DNA of 64,000 nt. Source: JAICXG01 sp963801255. GTDB taxonomy: Bacteria; Verrucomicrobiota; Verrucomicrobiia; Chthoniobacterales; UBA10450. Every line of letters begins with the position of its first letter. Position 1 is the stretch's first letter. Both the position numbers and the translations under genes were made by a program. The stretch lies in contig CAWDEC010000011.1 in assembly GCA_963801255.1 (NCBI GenBank), positions 7,984 through 71,983 on the forward strand, read 5' to 3'. Shown piece by piece: positions 42,292-50,114 of this stretch. The notes beneath the pieces were generated by a model that worked only from the letters and a program-made list of their open reading frames with translations, was not told the DNA's origin and searched no databases.

Positions 42292-42765
42292 ATGGACTAT
42301 CCAAAGGAAGACAGCAAGTCACTCTACGATTATTCCGACAAAAGTGTTCAGCACGCAGGCTACGCCGCGATCGCCTATGCCGCTATCTCGCTTTTCGGTG
42401 GAGTCTTGGCGTGGATTCAGTATTTCCTCTACCATCGTCCGGGCAATAGCAGTGTCCTCCCGGATAATTTTGCTGCCCACCAATATCTTCAGCATACACC
42501 GTTCATTACGGTAATCGCTGTTACCTTCAGCGTTGTTCTGGCAGTCGTTTCCGGTGTCTTTGCCTTCTTCATTTTTCGCCGAAGTCGTTTCGCCGTCGTC
42601 GCCATGGCGGTGGTGGTTGTGCTCTTGCAGCTTTACACGTGGTTCGGCGCTCACTCTCCTTCGGGTTCCTTAGTCAGTATTATCGTTGTCGCTTTTCTGT
42701 TACGCGGCGCTCGACGGATGTTTCAGGACCATGCCGAGCAGAAATTGGCAGTAGAAAAAGCCTAA
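42292..42765 (+). CDS. four-helix membrane protein, unknown function
   Basis: 157 residues. Helices near 17-43 (YAAIAYAAISLFGGVLAWIQ), 65-92 (FITVIAVTFSVVLAVVSGVF), 98-118 (VVAMAVVVVLLQLYTW) and 122-138 (SLVSIIVVAFLLRGA). The ends are charged. No motif. The stop lies in AAGCCTAAACC, an R''-like context. The 288-bp gap 42766-43053 contains an R' at 42986 and no other gene. Confidence 0.75.
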   Translation: MDYPKEDSKSLYDYSDKSVQHAGYAAIAYAAISLFGGVLAWIQYFLYHRPGNSSVLPDNFAAHQYLQHTPFITVIAVTFSVVLAVVSGVFAFFIFRRSRFAVVAMAVVVVLLQLYTWFGAHSPSGSLVSIIVVAFLLRGARRMFQDHAEQKLAVEKA

Positions 42766-43053
42766 ACCAACCATGCGACAATCGACCCCGGTAATGGGCC
42801 TTACTTTCGATGACTCTCCGACGACAGGTAAACAACCATCTAACAGTTTCCAGACCCAACCGCGAGCAAGTGTTATGGCTTGTTTTTTGGTGGCTTGAAT
42901 CCTTGTTCTACTAGGATGCGAGCCTGGATTCGCTCGCGCACTCTCTCACCCTCCCGCCACCGGCTATGTCATTGCCAGCCACTTTCGTTAGGCCTCTAGC
43001 TTACTTCTGACTCCATCTTCTTGCTCAACACCGCGCGTGGCTTAAATTCCCGG

Positions 43054-43779
43054 ATGAAAGGTTCCTATCTCACCACATATCCGGCCCATTTTGCGCGACT
43101 CAGTGCCTCCTTGCAGGGCGACGAGTTGTTCAGCGCCGCGGTTGGCGGGAACTTTCTAGCGTCGGGCAAACTTCAGTATGCGCTTTTGGCAAACCTGAGC
43201 TTAGGCGCAGAGGATTTTGTTTTGGACGTCGGGTGCGGCAGTGGGCGCCTCGCGTGCCACCTAGCGCACCTTCCGCAGTTGCGTTATCTAGGGACGGATA
43301 TCGTCCCGGAACTCCTGCAGCAAGCGCGGCGAATTACGCAACGGCCCGATTGGGAATTTCATTTGACCGACGGCACTTCCATTCCCTGTGCTAACGGAGT
43401 GGCCGACTTCGTGTGTTTCTTTTCGGTCTTCACTCACCTTAAGCACGAGGAGACTTATCGTTATTTACGAGAAGCCAGGCGCGTCTTGCGGGCCGACGGT
43501 AAAATCGTGTTTTCGTTCCTCGAGTTCAAGATCCCGGCCCATTGGGCTGTGTTCCAGGCGATGATCGATCATGGTACCGCCACCGATCACCTCAACCAGT
43601 TCATGGATCGTGACGCCATCCGGGCTTTCGCCCATTATCTCGATTTACAAATCCAGGACATTTGGTCGGGAGGTATCCCTCATATCCCATTTGACGGTGA
43701 GGTTGTCTGGGATGATGGGCGGGTGCAGACCGGGATGGGTGATATCGGCCATTCCGTTTGCGTGTTGACAAAAAGGTGA
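43054..43779 (+). CDS. class I SAM-dependent methyltransferase
   Basis: 241 residues from ATG 43054 (a TTG at 43021 would add 11 residues). Motif I VLDVGCGSGRLACHL (57-70), acidic loop YLGTDIVPELLQQA, motif post-I LTDGTSIPCANGVADFVCFF and motif III RVLRADGKIVFSFLEF are in order. It transfers a methyl group from S-adenosylmethionine; the acceptor is unknown. Followed by a short R'' to R' spacer (GGCCTTACC to GTTAGGC). Confidence 0.9.
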   Translation: MKGSYLTTYPAHFARLSASLQGDELFSAAVGGNFLASGKLQYALLANLSLGAEDFVLDVGCGSGRLACHLAHLPQLRYLGTDIVPELLQQARRITQRPDWEFHLTDGTSIPCANGVADFVCFFSVFTHLKHEETYRYLREARRVLRADGKIVFSFLEFKIPAHWAVFQAMIDHGTATDHLNQFMDRDAIRAFAHYLDLQIQDIWSGGIPHIPFDGEVVWDDGRVQTGMGDIGHSVCVLTKR

Positions 43780-43898
43780 GCCTTATGCGAAAGGCCTTAC
43801 CTGGCGTTGCAGCCTTGTTCTCGTTAGGCAACAAAGAATGATTCCCCGGTTTCTTCTAAGCACGTGAGAGGCTGTTCATCACGCAGGTAAAGCAGCGT

Positions 43899-44639
43899 AT
43901 GGACAAACCGGATTCGCAGACGTTTGGGAGATCTTCGAGGTGGCTTACCCATCTGCGCGGACATCTCCTCCTTTTCGATCCAAAGCCAATGCCTCAGCAG
44001 TCGGCGTCTGCCGACCTTCGTCTCTTACTCATCGCCTGCGCTCTCGAGGCAATTCGGTTAGGCCTCGTCAAATGGCTCTACCCGAGCGTGCCGCTTTTGA
44101 TCCTTGTTCTGCTCCCTTTGGGTTGTGCCTTGCTGCTGGTTTGTTTTGTCGCCGGGTTGCACCTCTCTCAGATCGGATTCTATCCATGGCACAAATGGAC
44201 CACGACAGAGAAGTCCTACTTTGTTCAGTTGTTGATTATCGCGAACATTGTTTTCCCGCTTGTTTTCAGCCCCCGCTTGCGGGCGCTTTTTGCTCACCAC
44301 TTCGCCTTGGGCGCGGTGGTAACTATCTTTATTCCGTACCTTTTCTTCGGCTTCTACCAGGAGGTGGTATACCGGGGAATTCTGCAGTCGGCGTTGGTCT
44401 GCCGATATGGGGTATTTATTGGAATCTTAGCCGCTAATATTCTTTACACGTTTGGCCCCTTGCACTGGAATTATTTCTTCTCGCCAGTCTCAATCGCGCT
44501 CCCGATGTTTGCCTCCATATTCGCCATCGGCTTGTTCTTTGGTGTCCTGTTCAATCGGTCCGGCAATTTATGGATCGTCGCAGTCATTCATGGCATTGGT
44601 AATGCCTACATTGTCTTAAGCCTGGCGTCAGGACGGTGA
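43899..44639 (+). CDS. CPBP-family intramembrane metalloprotease
   Basis: 246 residues with about seven helices. The Abi/CAAX motif 1 is FYQEVVYRGILQS (E155, R159), with Gln in place of the first Glu of EExxxR. Motif 2 is ANILYTFGPLHWNY and the last is VAVIHGIGNAYIV, with the expected His. Related proteins process prenylated or membrane-anchored peptides and bacteriocins. The loss of one motif Glu may weaken metal or water activation. The stop is followed by CGCCTAGCG. Confidence 0.82.
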   Translation: MDKPDSQTFGRSSRWLTHLRGHLLLFDPKPMPQQSASADLRLLLIACALEAIRLGLVKWLYPSVPLLILVLLPLGCALLLVCFVAGLHLSQIGFYPWHKWTTTEKSYFVQLLIIANIVFPLVFSPRLRALFAHHFALGAVVTIFIPYLFFGFYQEVVYRGILQSALVCRYGVFIGILAANILYTFGPLHWNYFFSPVSIALPMFASIFAIGLFFGVLFNRSGNLWIVAVIHGIGNAYIVLSLASGR

Positions 44640-44792
44640 AGTCGCCTAGCGATGCCCTGCAGCCAACCGTTGATCGTTGTAGAGTCGAGCCCCTTTGCCC
44701 GCATAAAAACGGATCTTCCCCCAATTGTCTTGACTTTCCGGCGACCGCGCCATCTCATCAAAGTCGTCCGAAAAATCAGGGAACTTAGACCT

Positions 44793-45908
44793 ATGAGAAC
44801 AAAATTAGTCGGAATCCTTGCAGCTCTTTGCAGCTGCTCCTTGTTTGCCAGCTCTACGCTGGCCCGCAGCTGGGTGGAAGTGCCAGCTCCTATCCCTCCA
44901 CCCGCCTCTAGCAGTGGCATCGCTGCCGTGACCGATACCGATGTGTGGTCGGTTGGCTATGGGTTACAGGACGGCGTGAACGTGGTGATGACGCAGCACT
45001 GGGATGGCACCGCCTGGGATGCGATACCCGCTCAAATGCCGGCGGAGCAACCGTACAGCTTCTTCGATGGTGCAATCGCGTTAAGCTCTCGGAATGTCTG
45101 GGCCGTGGGCAATTCGCTTGACAGTGATGCTATTGTCGTTTCGAACCTCATCGAGCATTGGGATGGCACCAGTTGGCAGATAGTCCCGAGCCCCAATGTG
45201 AGCCGCAAGGATAACGCGCTCTTCGCGATCTCTGCGGTGTCGCCCCACGACATTTGGGCTGTGGGCTATTCGGATAGGATCTTGGGGCTGCACCATTTTA
45301 ACCCGCTGGCTCTACACTGGGATGGCACAGCATGGACGATCGTGCCGACTCCGGCGACGGACGGCGGCTCACTCCTGGACGTAAAAGCATTCGCGTCTGA
45401 CAACGTTTGGGCGGTAGGTGAACATCAAGTCTTATCCGGTCATACCGTGACCGAAAGTACCTATATCCTGCATTGGGACGGAACGATCTGGAGTATCGTC
45501 CCGAGTCCGAATAACCCGGTGACAATTAATACGCTGCGGGGAGTGTCGGGGGCCACTGCAAACGATATCTGGGCAGTAGGTACCACCGGTGTCTCTCCTA
45601 CAGATAACGGTGCACTCGCGCTGCATTGGGACGGGACAGCCTGGACCATCGTACCTACGGCGACCACCACCGGGGCGGATCCACTTTCCGCGGTGCTCGC
45701 CGTGAAGCCGCACAATGTTTGGGCTGTTGGCACCGTCGATGGCACACCTCTCACCGAACGGTGGAATGGAACAGCCTGGTCGGTCGTGCCAACTCCAGCG
45801 GTCGTGCCGAGCGCGGGTTTGGTGGCGCTTTCCCTTAGCCGAAGTGGATCACTTTGGGCTTCCGGCTATCAAGGAACAGGTGAGTTATTCCTGGAACTGG
45901 CGCGCTAA
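44793..45908 (+). CDS. secreted NDVWAVG-repeat (beta-propeller-like) protein
   Basis: 371 residues from ATG 44793 (preceded by CTTAGACCT, a decayed R'). Signal peptide LVGILAALCSCSLFASSTLA. Seven repeats of about 50 residues alternate (S/T)DNVWAVG-type strands with HWDGTAW.IVP.P, the same architecture as 15857-16990. The pair share perhaps half their residues, so they are old paralogues. Its stop TAA sits in CGCTAACGG, an R''-like context, which suggests that this propeller gene is carried as a cassette although unusually long. Confidence 0.8.
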   Translation: MRTKLVGILAALCSCSLFASSTLARSWVEVPAPIPPPASSSGIAAVTDTDVWSVGYGLQDGVNVVMTQHWDGTAWDAIPAQMPAEQPYSFFDGAIALSSRNVWAVGNSLDSDAIVVSNLIEHWDGTSWQIVPSPNVSRKDNALFAISAVSPHDIWAVGYSDRILGLHHFNPLALHWDGTAWTIVPTPATDGGSLLDVKAFASDNVWAVGEHQVLSGHTVTESTYILHWDGTIWSIVPSPNNPVTINTLRGVSGATANDIWAVGTTGVSPTDNGALALHWDGTAWTIVPTATTTGADPLSAVLAVKPHNVWAVGTVDGTPLTERWNGTAWSVVPTPAVVPSAGLVALSLSRSGSLWASGYQGTGELFLELAR

Positions 45909-46093
45909 CGGACGGTCGCGGGAACAACGGATCTGACAGACGGCGGCGGGCAAGGCATGACTAACATGTAGCAGCCTTCACTACTACCCGTCCATACCAC
46001 TGCGACGATAGATAACGAACAATAACCTCCTCATATTTGAGTTAGAGCACAGCGGTGGCCCGAGAGCGGTGACTCATCTTATTCTCGTTAGGC
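45902..46093 (+). other. attC-like spacer
   Basis: R''-like CGCTAAC overlaps the preceding stop. The 3' end GTGACTCATCTTATTCTCGTTAGGC differs by only a few bases from the L'-R' of the left-array site 535-643. The 5' L'' is not evident, and at 192 bp it is long for an attC. Confidence 0.45.
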
Positions 46094-46559
46094 GATGAAG
46101 TTAGTTCCTTTTCTGCGCGCGGCTGCTCTTCTCTTGTGAAGCCTCGGCCCGAGATTAATCGAGCTTCTATCTGCGGTTTTTGACGCGGTGCTCCTCCGCG
46201 CAAGGAAACGACGTTGCCGAGGCGTTCCCGTCCGGTCGCGGGGCGGCCCGAAAAAATTGAAGAAAACGCTTGCTACCGCTTTGGTGATATAGTTGACTAT
46301 ATCACCGCATGAGGGCGACTACGCCAAGTGACACCGAGGACCAGCGAGGGCACGAGCGCGGGTTGGTCGCCCCGGCGTCCTCGGACGTAACGAGCCTGCC
46401 CGGACTCTTCCGCTCGCCCCGTCCGATGCGTTGCCTTGAACGATGCCGAGAACCTTACAAGCTGGCGCCGCCTGGCTTTGGCCACCAGTTCCCGCGGCCG
46501 TGGCTTCTGGTCTTGGGCGCGAACGTTGCACGAGGGAGAGAGCAAGCCACTAAAGACCA
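46094..46559. other. gene-free interval upstream of the oxidoreductase
   Basis: No frame here is convincing. An 84-codon frame starting at 46309, just after the palindrome, is rich in Arg/Pro/Ser without a recognisable domain and is probably not expressed as protein. The segment probably contains the promoter, operator and a long leader for 46560. Confidence 0.4.
46283..46306. promoter_or_regulatory. perfect 24-bp palindrome, probable operator
   Basis: GGTGATATAGT (46283-46293), two central bases TG, then ACTATATCACC (46296-46306), fully complementary. Such AT-rich dyads with TATAGT/ACTATA half-sites suit a dimeric repressor of the PadR, GntR or TetR type. No such regulator gene is adjacent. 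A hairpin role in RNA is possible but the AT content makes it weak. Confidence 0.6.
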
Positions 46560-47675
46560 ATGAAAGTAAGGCGTATTCTTAGCTGGAGTGCACGCGCGAT
46601 CCTCGCCGTTTTAGTCCTGGCATTTATCGTCGGGTTCGTCGCTTACTGGCGCTCGACGAATGAGTGCGATAGCAACGTCCATCCAACTAATCCTATGAAA
46701 GCAATTCGTTACTGCGAATACGGCGCGCCCGATGTCGTCAGGTTCGACGATGTTGAGAAGCCTGTGCCGACCGACAACCAGATCTTGATTAAAGTTCGAG
46801 CGGCTTCGCTCAATGCGCTGGATGCTTACATGATCCGCGACGCCTGGCTTAATCGCCTGATTTTCGGGCTGCGCAAACCCAGGGACACGCGGCTCGGCCG
46901 CGATGTGGCAGGCGTGGTCGAAGCGGTGGGCAAGAATGTGACGCAATTCAAACCGGGCGACGAAGTCTTTGGCGTCTGCCGCGGCTCACTGGCAGAGTAT
47001 GCAGTTACTTCCGAACGATCCCTCGTCATAAAGCCGCCTGGCGTTTCGTTTGAAGATGCCGCTTCTCTCCCGTTGGCCGGACTTACGGCGGTGCAGGGCT
47101 TGCGCGAAGGAAAGATTCAGCCGGGGCAGAAAGTTCTGATTAACGGGGCCACCGGAGGTGTAGGAACGTTCGCGGTGCAAATCGCCAAAGCTTCTGGCGC
47201 GGAGATCACGGCGGTATGCAGCACGCGTAATGTCGATCTTGTCCGATCCATCGGCGCGGATCACGTCATCGATTACACTAAGGAAGATTTCACCAGGAGC
47301 GACCAGCGTTACGACGTGATCTTCGATAACGTTTGCAATCATTCCTTCTCCGAGCGCCGTCGCGTGATGACTGCGAAAGGTATCTGCGTTTTGGCCGGCA
47401 TGGGCGGAGCCGGGGTAAAACAGGGTGAGGCCATGGGTCGCATTCTTGGCAATCTTTTCATAGCACGCGGATTGTCATTCTTCGTCGATCAAAGGTTCGC
47501 CCAGTACATAACCAAAGTAAGCAAAGAGGATCTCATTATGCTGTGTGACCTCGTTCAATCGGGAAAGGTCAAACCTGTCATCGAGCGGAGTTACAAACTC
47601 GCTGAGGCGTCTAAAGCTCTGCGTGAACTCGCTGCCGGCCACGCGCGGGGCAAGCTCGTCATCACGGTCGAGTGA
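46560..47675 (+). CDS. membrane-anchored NAD(P)H quinone-oxidoreductase-like (MDR) protein
   Basis: 371 residues. The catalytic part starts at MKAIRYCEYGAPDVVRFDDV (about residue 46), a standard zinc-independent MDR start. GRDVAGVVEAVGKNVTQFKPGDEVFG and INGATGGVGTFAVQIAKASGA with the nucleotide motif GGVG confirm the family. Ahead of it an N-terminal extension of about 45 residues contains one strong helix (ILAVLVLAFIVGFVAYW), which would tether the enzyme to the membrane. The extension starts at an ATG that overlaps the previous frame's stop (ATGA); if translation begins at 46695 the enzyme is soluble. Downstream of the palindrome at 46283. Confidence 0.88.
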   Translation: MKVRRILSWSARAILAVLVLAFIVGFVAYWRSTNECDSNVHPTNPMKAIRYCEYGAPDVVRFDDVEKPVPTDNQILIKVRAASLNALDAYMIRDAWLNRLIFGLRKPRDTRLGRDVAGVVEAVGKNVTQFKPGDEVFGVCRGSLAEYAVTSERSLVIKPPGVSFEDAASLPLAGLTAVQGLREGKIQPGQKVLINGATGGVGTFAVQIAKASGAEITAVCSTRNVDLVRSIGADHVIDYTKEDFTRSDQRYDVIFDNVCNHSFSERRRVMTAKGICVLAGMGGAGVKQGEAMGRILGNLFIARGLSFFVDQRFAQYITKVSKEDLIMLCDLVQSGKVKPVIERSYKLAEASKALRELAAGHARGKLVITVE

Positions 47676-47768
47676 ACGGCCTTCTCTTTAGAGAAGCAGA
47701 TTGCTCTTCGCGATTTGTCTTGCCGAGGCTTATCTCGGGGCATAAGACACAGGCAAGGAGGATTCACG

Positions 47769-49256
47769 ATGACAGATCTGTCTCGACTTCAACTCGCCTG
47801 CGTTCTCGCCCCGGGTCTTACCCGCCGCGATCTCAAGCTGGCTTCCGTAACTGCGGCTGACGGGTCGGCGCTCTTTGTCGCCGCCAATCGCAAGCGCAAT
47901 AGCTTCTGGGTGGAAGGAACCGGCCACGATGGCGTTCGCCGCCATTTCCAAATGGTCGCGCACGTCGCGGGCCCGCCACCGGGCAAGGATCGTTTCCCTT
48001 ACATGATCAATAAGTGGAGCGTCTATGAAAACGGCCGGCGTATTTTTCGCTTCAGTGTTTCCTTTTCGCGGGCGGACAAATTGCTCGGGATGGCAGCGGC
48101 GGCCTTTCGCGCTGATGGAGCTGCCGCCACCAAATATGTGCAACTGATGTGCGACGGATCGCGCGCCAATAAAGACGGAGTTATATCGATGCGCGGCATT
48201 CATCACGGCACACATTTTCGTGAGCCACTGGAAGCAACCGTCGATCTGCGCAAGAAAGGACTGCTACACGCGGAAACGCCTTTCAGTCGCTGGATGGAAG
48301 AAGCTTTCCATGATGAACTGCCACGGCTCCAGCATTTCAGGCCACTCATGGAGTATGCCTCCGCTCGCTACATGGCGCGCTGGAATCGTCTCCTCGGGTT
48401 GGTCGGGCTCAATCTCAATTCGCCGCCGGAGAAGCTCATGGACTATGAGAGTCCTTTCGCGTCGAAGGAGACCGCGGAATGTCCCACGAATTCGGCCAGC
48501 CCATACGTGGTTGGTTGTTGCGATGTGCAGACTTCTACCACCGGGGCCGGCATTCTCTGCTATACCGCAACGACTGGAGCATCAATCATCGACAATATCG
48601 GAGAAGGCATAGTCGATGCGCTGGTTTGGGCGCAAACGTCGAGCGATGACGATTCGAGCGACACGGACACCGGCGACGACACTGGCGATACTGATACATC
48701 GGACGATAGCAGCTCGGGGGACAGTCCGGATAGCGAGGGCGATAGCGACCCTGGCTCTGGCGGAGACTCGGGTGGCGGGGACGAAGGCGGCTTTGGTGGT
48801 GGTGGCTGTTTTGTTCGTGGAACAAAGACCTATACCAGCAATGGCGCTGTAGGAATAGAGACAGTCCGCCCGGGCATGGGAGTTTGGACTTATGATACAA
48901 CGAGCCAAAAGCCAGTCTTGCGCCAAGTCCTTCGCGTCTTTGAGCATCACGCCATTGAGATTCTTACTCTCGACTTCGGGAGCGAAACCGTCCGCTGCAC
49001 AGCTCCGCACCGCTTCTATACTGGAGTATGGACTGCCGCGGCCAAACTTAGAATTGGGCAGCGCGTCCTGAATCGCACAGGCGAATGGCTAAGTCTGCAG
49101 GGAGTCACTCGAACAACTCATCCACAGCCGGTCTTCAATTTGTCGGTTGAAGGTTTGCACAACTATTTTGTCGGCCCGGCGGCACTTCTCGTCCACAACG
49201 AAAAGGATAGTCATTCCCCTGATGGAGACAGCGGCTGGCCCGACGAAGTGAACTAG
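47769..49256 (+). CDS. unknown conserved-type domain fused to a C-terminal Hint (intein-like) domain
   Basis: 495 residues; ATG 47769 follows AAGGAGG by six bases. Residues 1-290 are an unrecognised globular domain. Residues about 291-346 are an acidic, Gly/Ser/Asp-rich linker. At C347 begins a Hint domain: GCFVRGTKTYTSNGAVGIE with RPGMGVWTYD (block A), CTAPHRFYT with T411/H414 (block B) and NYFVGPAALLVHNEKD ending in H476-N477. This has Cys1, TxxH and HN, the residues needed for autocatalytic N-S acyl shift and Asn cyclisation. Only 18 residues follow HN, so no toxin domain is attached. It may self-cleave, releasing or lipid-modifying the N-terminal domain, as in bacterial intein-like or Hedgehog-like proteins. 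The substrate or partner is unknown. Confidence 0.82.
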   Translation: MTDLSRLQLACVLAPGLTRRDLKLASVTAADGSALFVAANRKRNSFWVEGTGHDGVRRHFQMVAHVAGPPPGKDRFPYMINKWSVYENGRRIFRFSVSFSRADKLLGMAAAAFRADGAAATKYVQLMCDGSRANKDGVISMRGIHHGTHFREPLEATVDLRKKGLLHAETPFSRWMEEAFHDELPRLQHFRPLMEYASARYMARWNRLLGLVGLNLNSPPEKLMDYESPFASKETAECPTNSASPYVVGCCDVQTSTTGAGILCYTATTGASIIDNIGEGIVDALVWAQTSSDDDSSDTDTGDDTGDTDTSDDSSSGDSPDSEGDSDPGSGGDSGGGDEGGFGGGGCFVRGTKTYTSNGAVGIETVRPGMGVWTYDTTSQKPVLRQVLRVFEHHAIEILTLDFGSETVRCTAPHRFYTGVWTAAAKLRIGQRVLNRTGEWLSLQGVTRTTHPQPVFNLSVEGLHNYFVGPAALLVHNEKDSHSPDGDSGWPDEVN

Positions 49257-49345
49257 GACTAAGCATTTCTCTCCTTTTTTCCGTGACCTCAACTTTACGC
49301 CTCGCTAAGGAGCACGCCGTGGCTGCTGCCTGTCGCTAAGAAAGT

Positions 49346-49939
49346 ATGCCAAACACTGATTCTCACGTAACGATCCACATGGCCGCGAGCCTCGACGGCT
49401 TTATCGCTCGAAAGGACGGACGCGTCGACTGGATGGAGACCTCAGACGAGTTCGCAGGCGGTGAGACCATGGACCCGGGCTTCGTCGAGGCTTTCCTCAA
49501 GACGATCGACTGCTATGTCATGGGATCAAGGACTTATGAGACCGCGCTGAGGTTTGACGCCAAAGGGTTCGGGTGGGCGTATGGTGACAAACCTGTGTTC
49601 GTCCTTACTAGCCGCGAGCTGCCGCGGGCGCGGGATACCGTCGAGTTTTACTCAGGCGATCTTGCACGGTTCGTGGACGAGCGCCTGCGACCCAAGTTCC
49701 GATCCATCTGGTTTGTTGGAGGCGGTGCAGTCTCCGGCGAATGCCTCCGGCTCGGGTTAGCCGACGAGGTTCGCTATTCCATTCTGCCGATCTTGATTGG
49801 TGACGGGATCCCATTCTTCGAGAAACTCGACAGAGACGTCGCCCTCCATCTGACGGAGGTCAAAGCCTACAAGAGCGGCACGGTGGCGCTTTGTTACAAG
49901 GTTCGAGGAGGTAGCGACGAACCAGGCAACGCCACCTGA
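49346..49939 (+). CDS. dihydrofolate reductase-like (RibD C-terminal) protein
   Basis: 197 residues. VTIHMAASLDGFIARKDGRVDWM is the typical RibD_C/DHFR-like start; YVMGSRTYETAL, PVFVLTSRELPRA and WFVGGGAVSGECLRLGLADEVRYSILPILIGDGIPFF give the NADPH fold with the GGG motif. Such stand-alone proteins (YwjB/YyaP type) are probably NADPH-dependent reductases of small heterocycles. A common cassette gene. The spacer after it ends with TCTCTCGTTAGGCG (50009-50022), the rightmost R' of the array. Confidence 0.87.
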   Translation: MPNTDSHVTIHMAASLDGFIARKDGRVDWMETSDEFAGGETMDPGFVEAFLKTIDCYVMGSRTYETALRFDAKGFGWAYGDKPVFVLTSRELPRARDTVEFYSGDLARFVDERLRPKFRSIWFVGGGAVSGECLRLGLADEVRYSILPILIGDGIPFFEKLDRDVALHLTEVKAYKSGTVALCYKVRGGSDEPGNAT

Positions 49940-50114
49940 TTACCAGAATTCACGTACGACACCGCGCGCCGCCGCGAGTCTGTTCCAGTCACGCGGTCCC
50001 GAATCTCTTCTCTCGTTAGGCGTAAAAGATTTGTGTTCCACGAGATCAGGCACTAGAAGAGTGGTCTTCTGAGATCTTTAGACAGTTTGTGAAGGTGCCC
50101 GCCCCGAGCTGACT

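Larger units (their letters stand above)
31834..50021 (+). other. candidate integron cassette array without integrase (CALIN-like region)
   Basis: About 18 mostly short, functionally unrelated genes are nearly all on the plus strand. They are separated by 100-400-bp spacers that end with (AT)TCTCGTTAGGC or variants shortly before the next start (32771, 33399, 34687, 35361, 35932, 36071, 37299, 38556, 40972, 41730, 42986, 43822, 46086, 50014). Several upstream stops abut R''-like CTAAC. The spacer at 33285-33405 aligns end to end with the complete attC at 1342-1459, including the GC-rich hairpin and GTGGCTCATCTT. No tyrosine-recombinase gene is seen. One gene (39141-40745) is inverted. Many sites are degenerate, so the array may be old and immobile. 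Confidence 0.6.

Noticed and set aside
46309..46563. An 84-codon frame directly after the palindrome as a regulator gene
   Set aside because: Composition is Arg/Pro/Ser-rich with no helix-turn-helix or other domain, and the opposite strand is equally open, as expected for GC-rich non-coding sequence.
48850..49256. Polymorphic toxin with pretoxin Hint
   Set aside because: Only 18 residues follow the Hint HN and there is no immunity-like gene next to it, so no toxin can be claimed.
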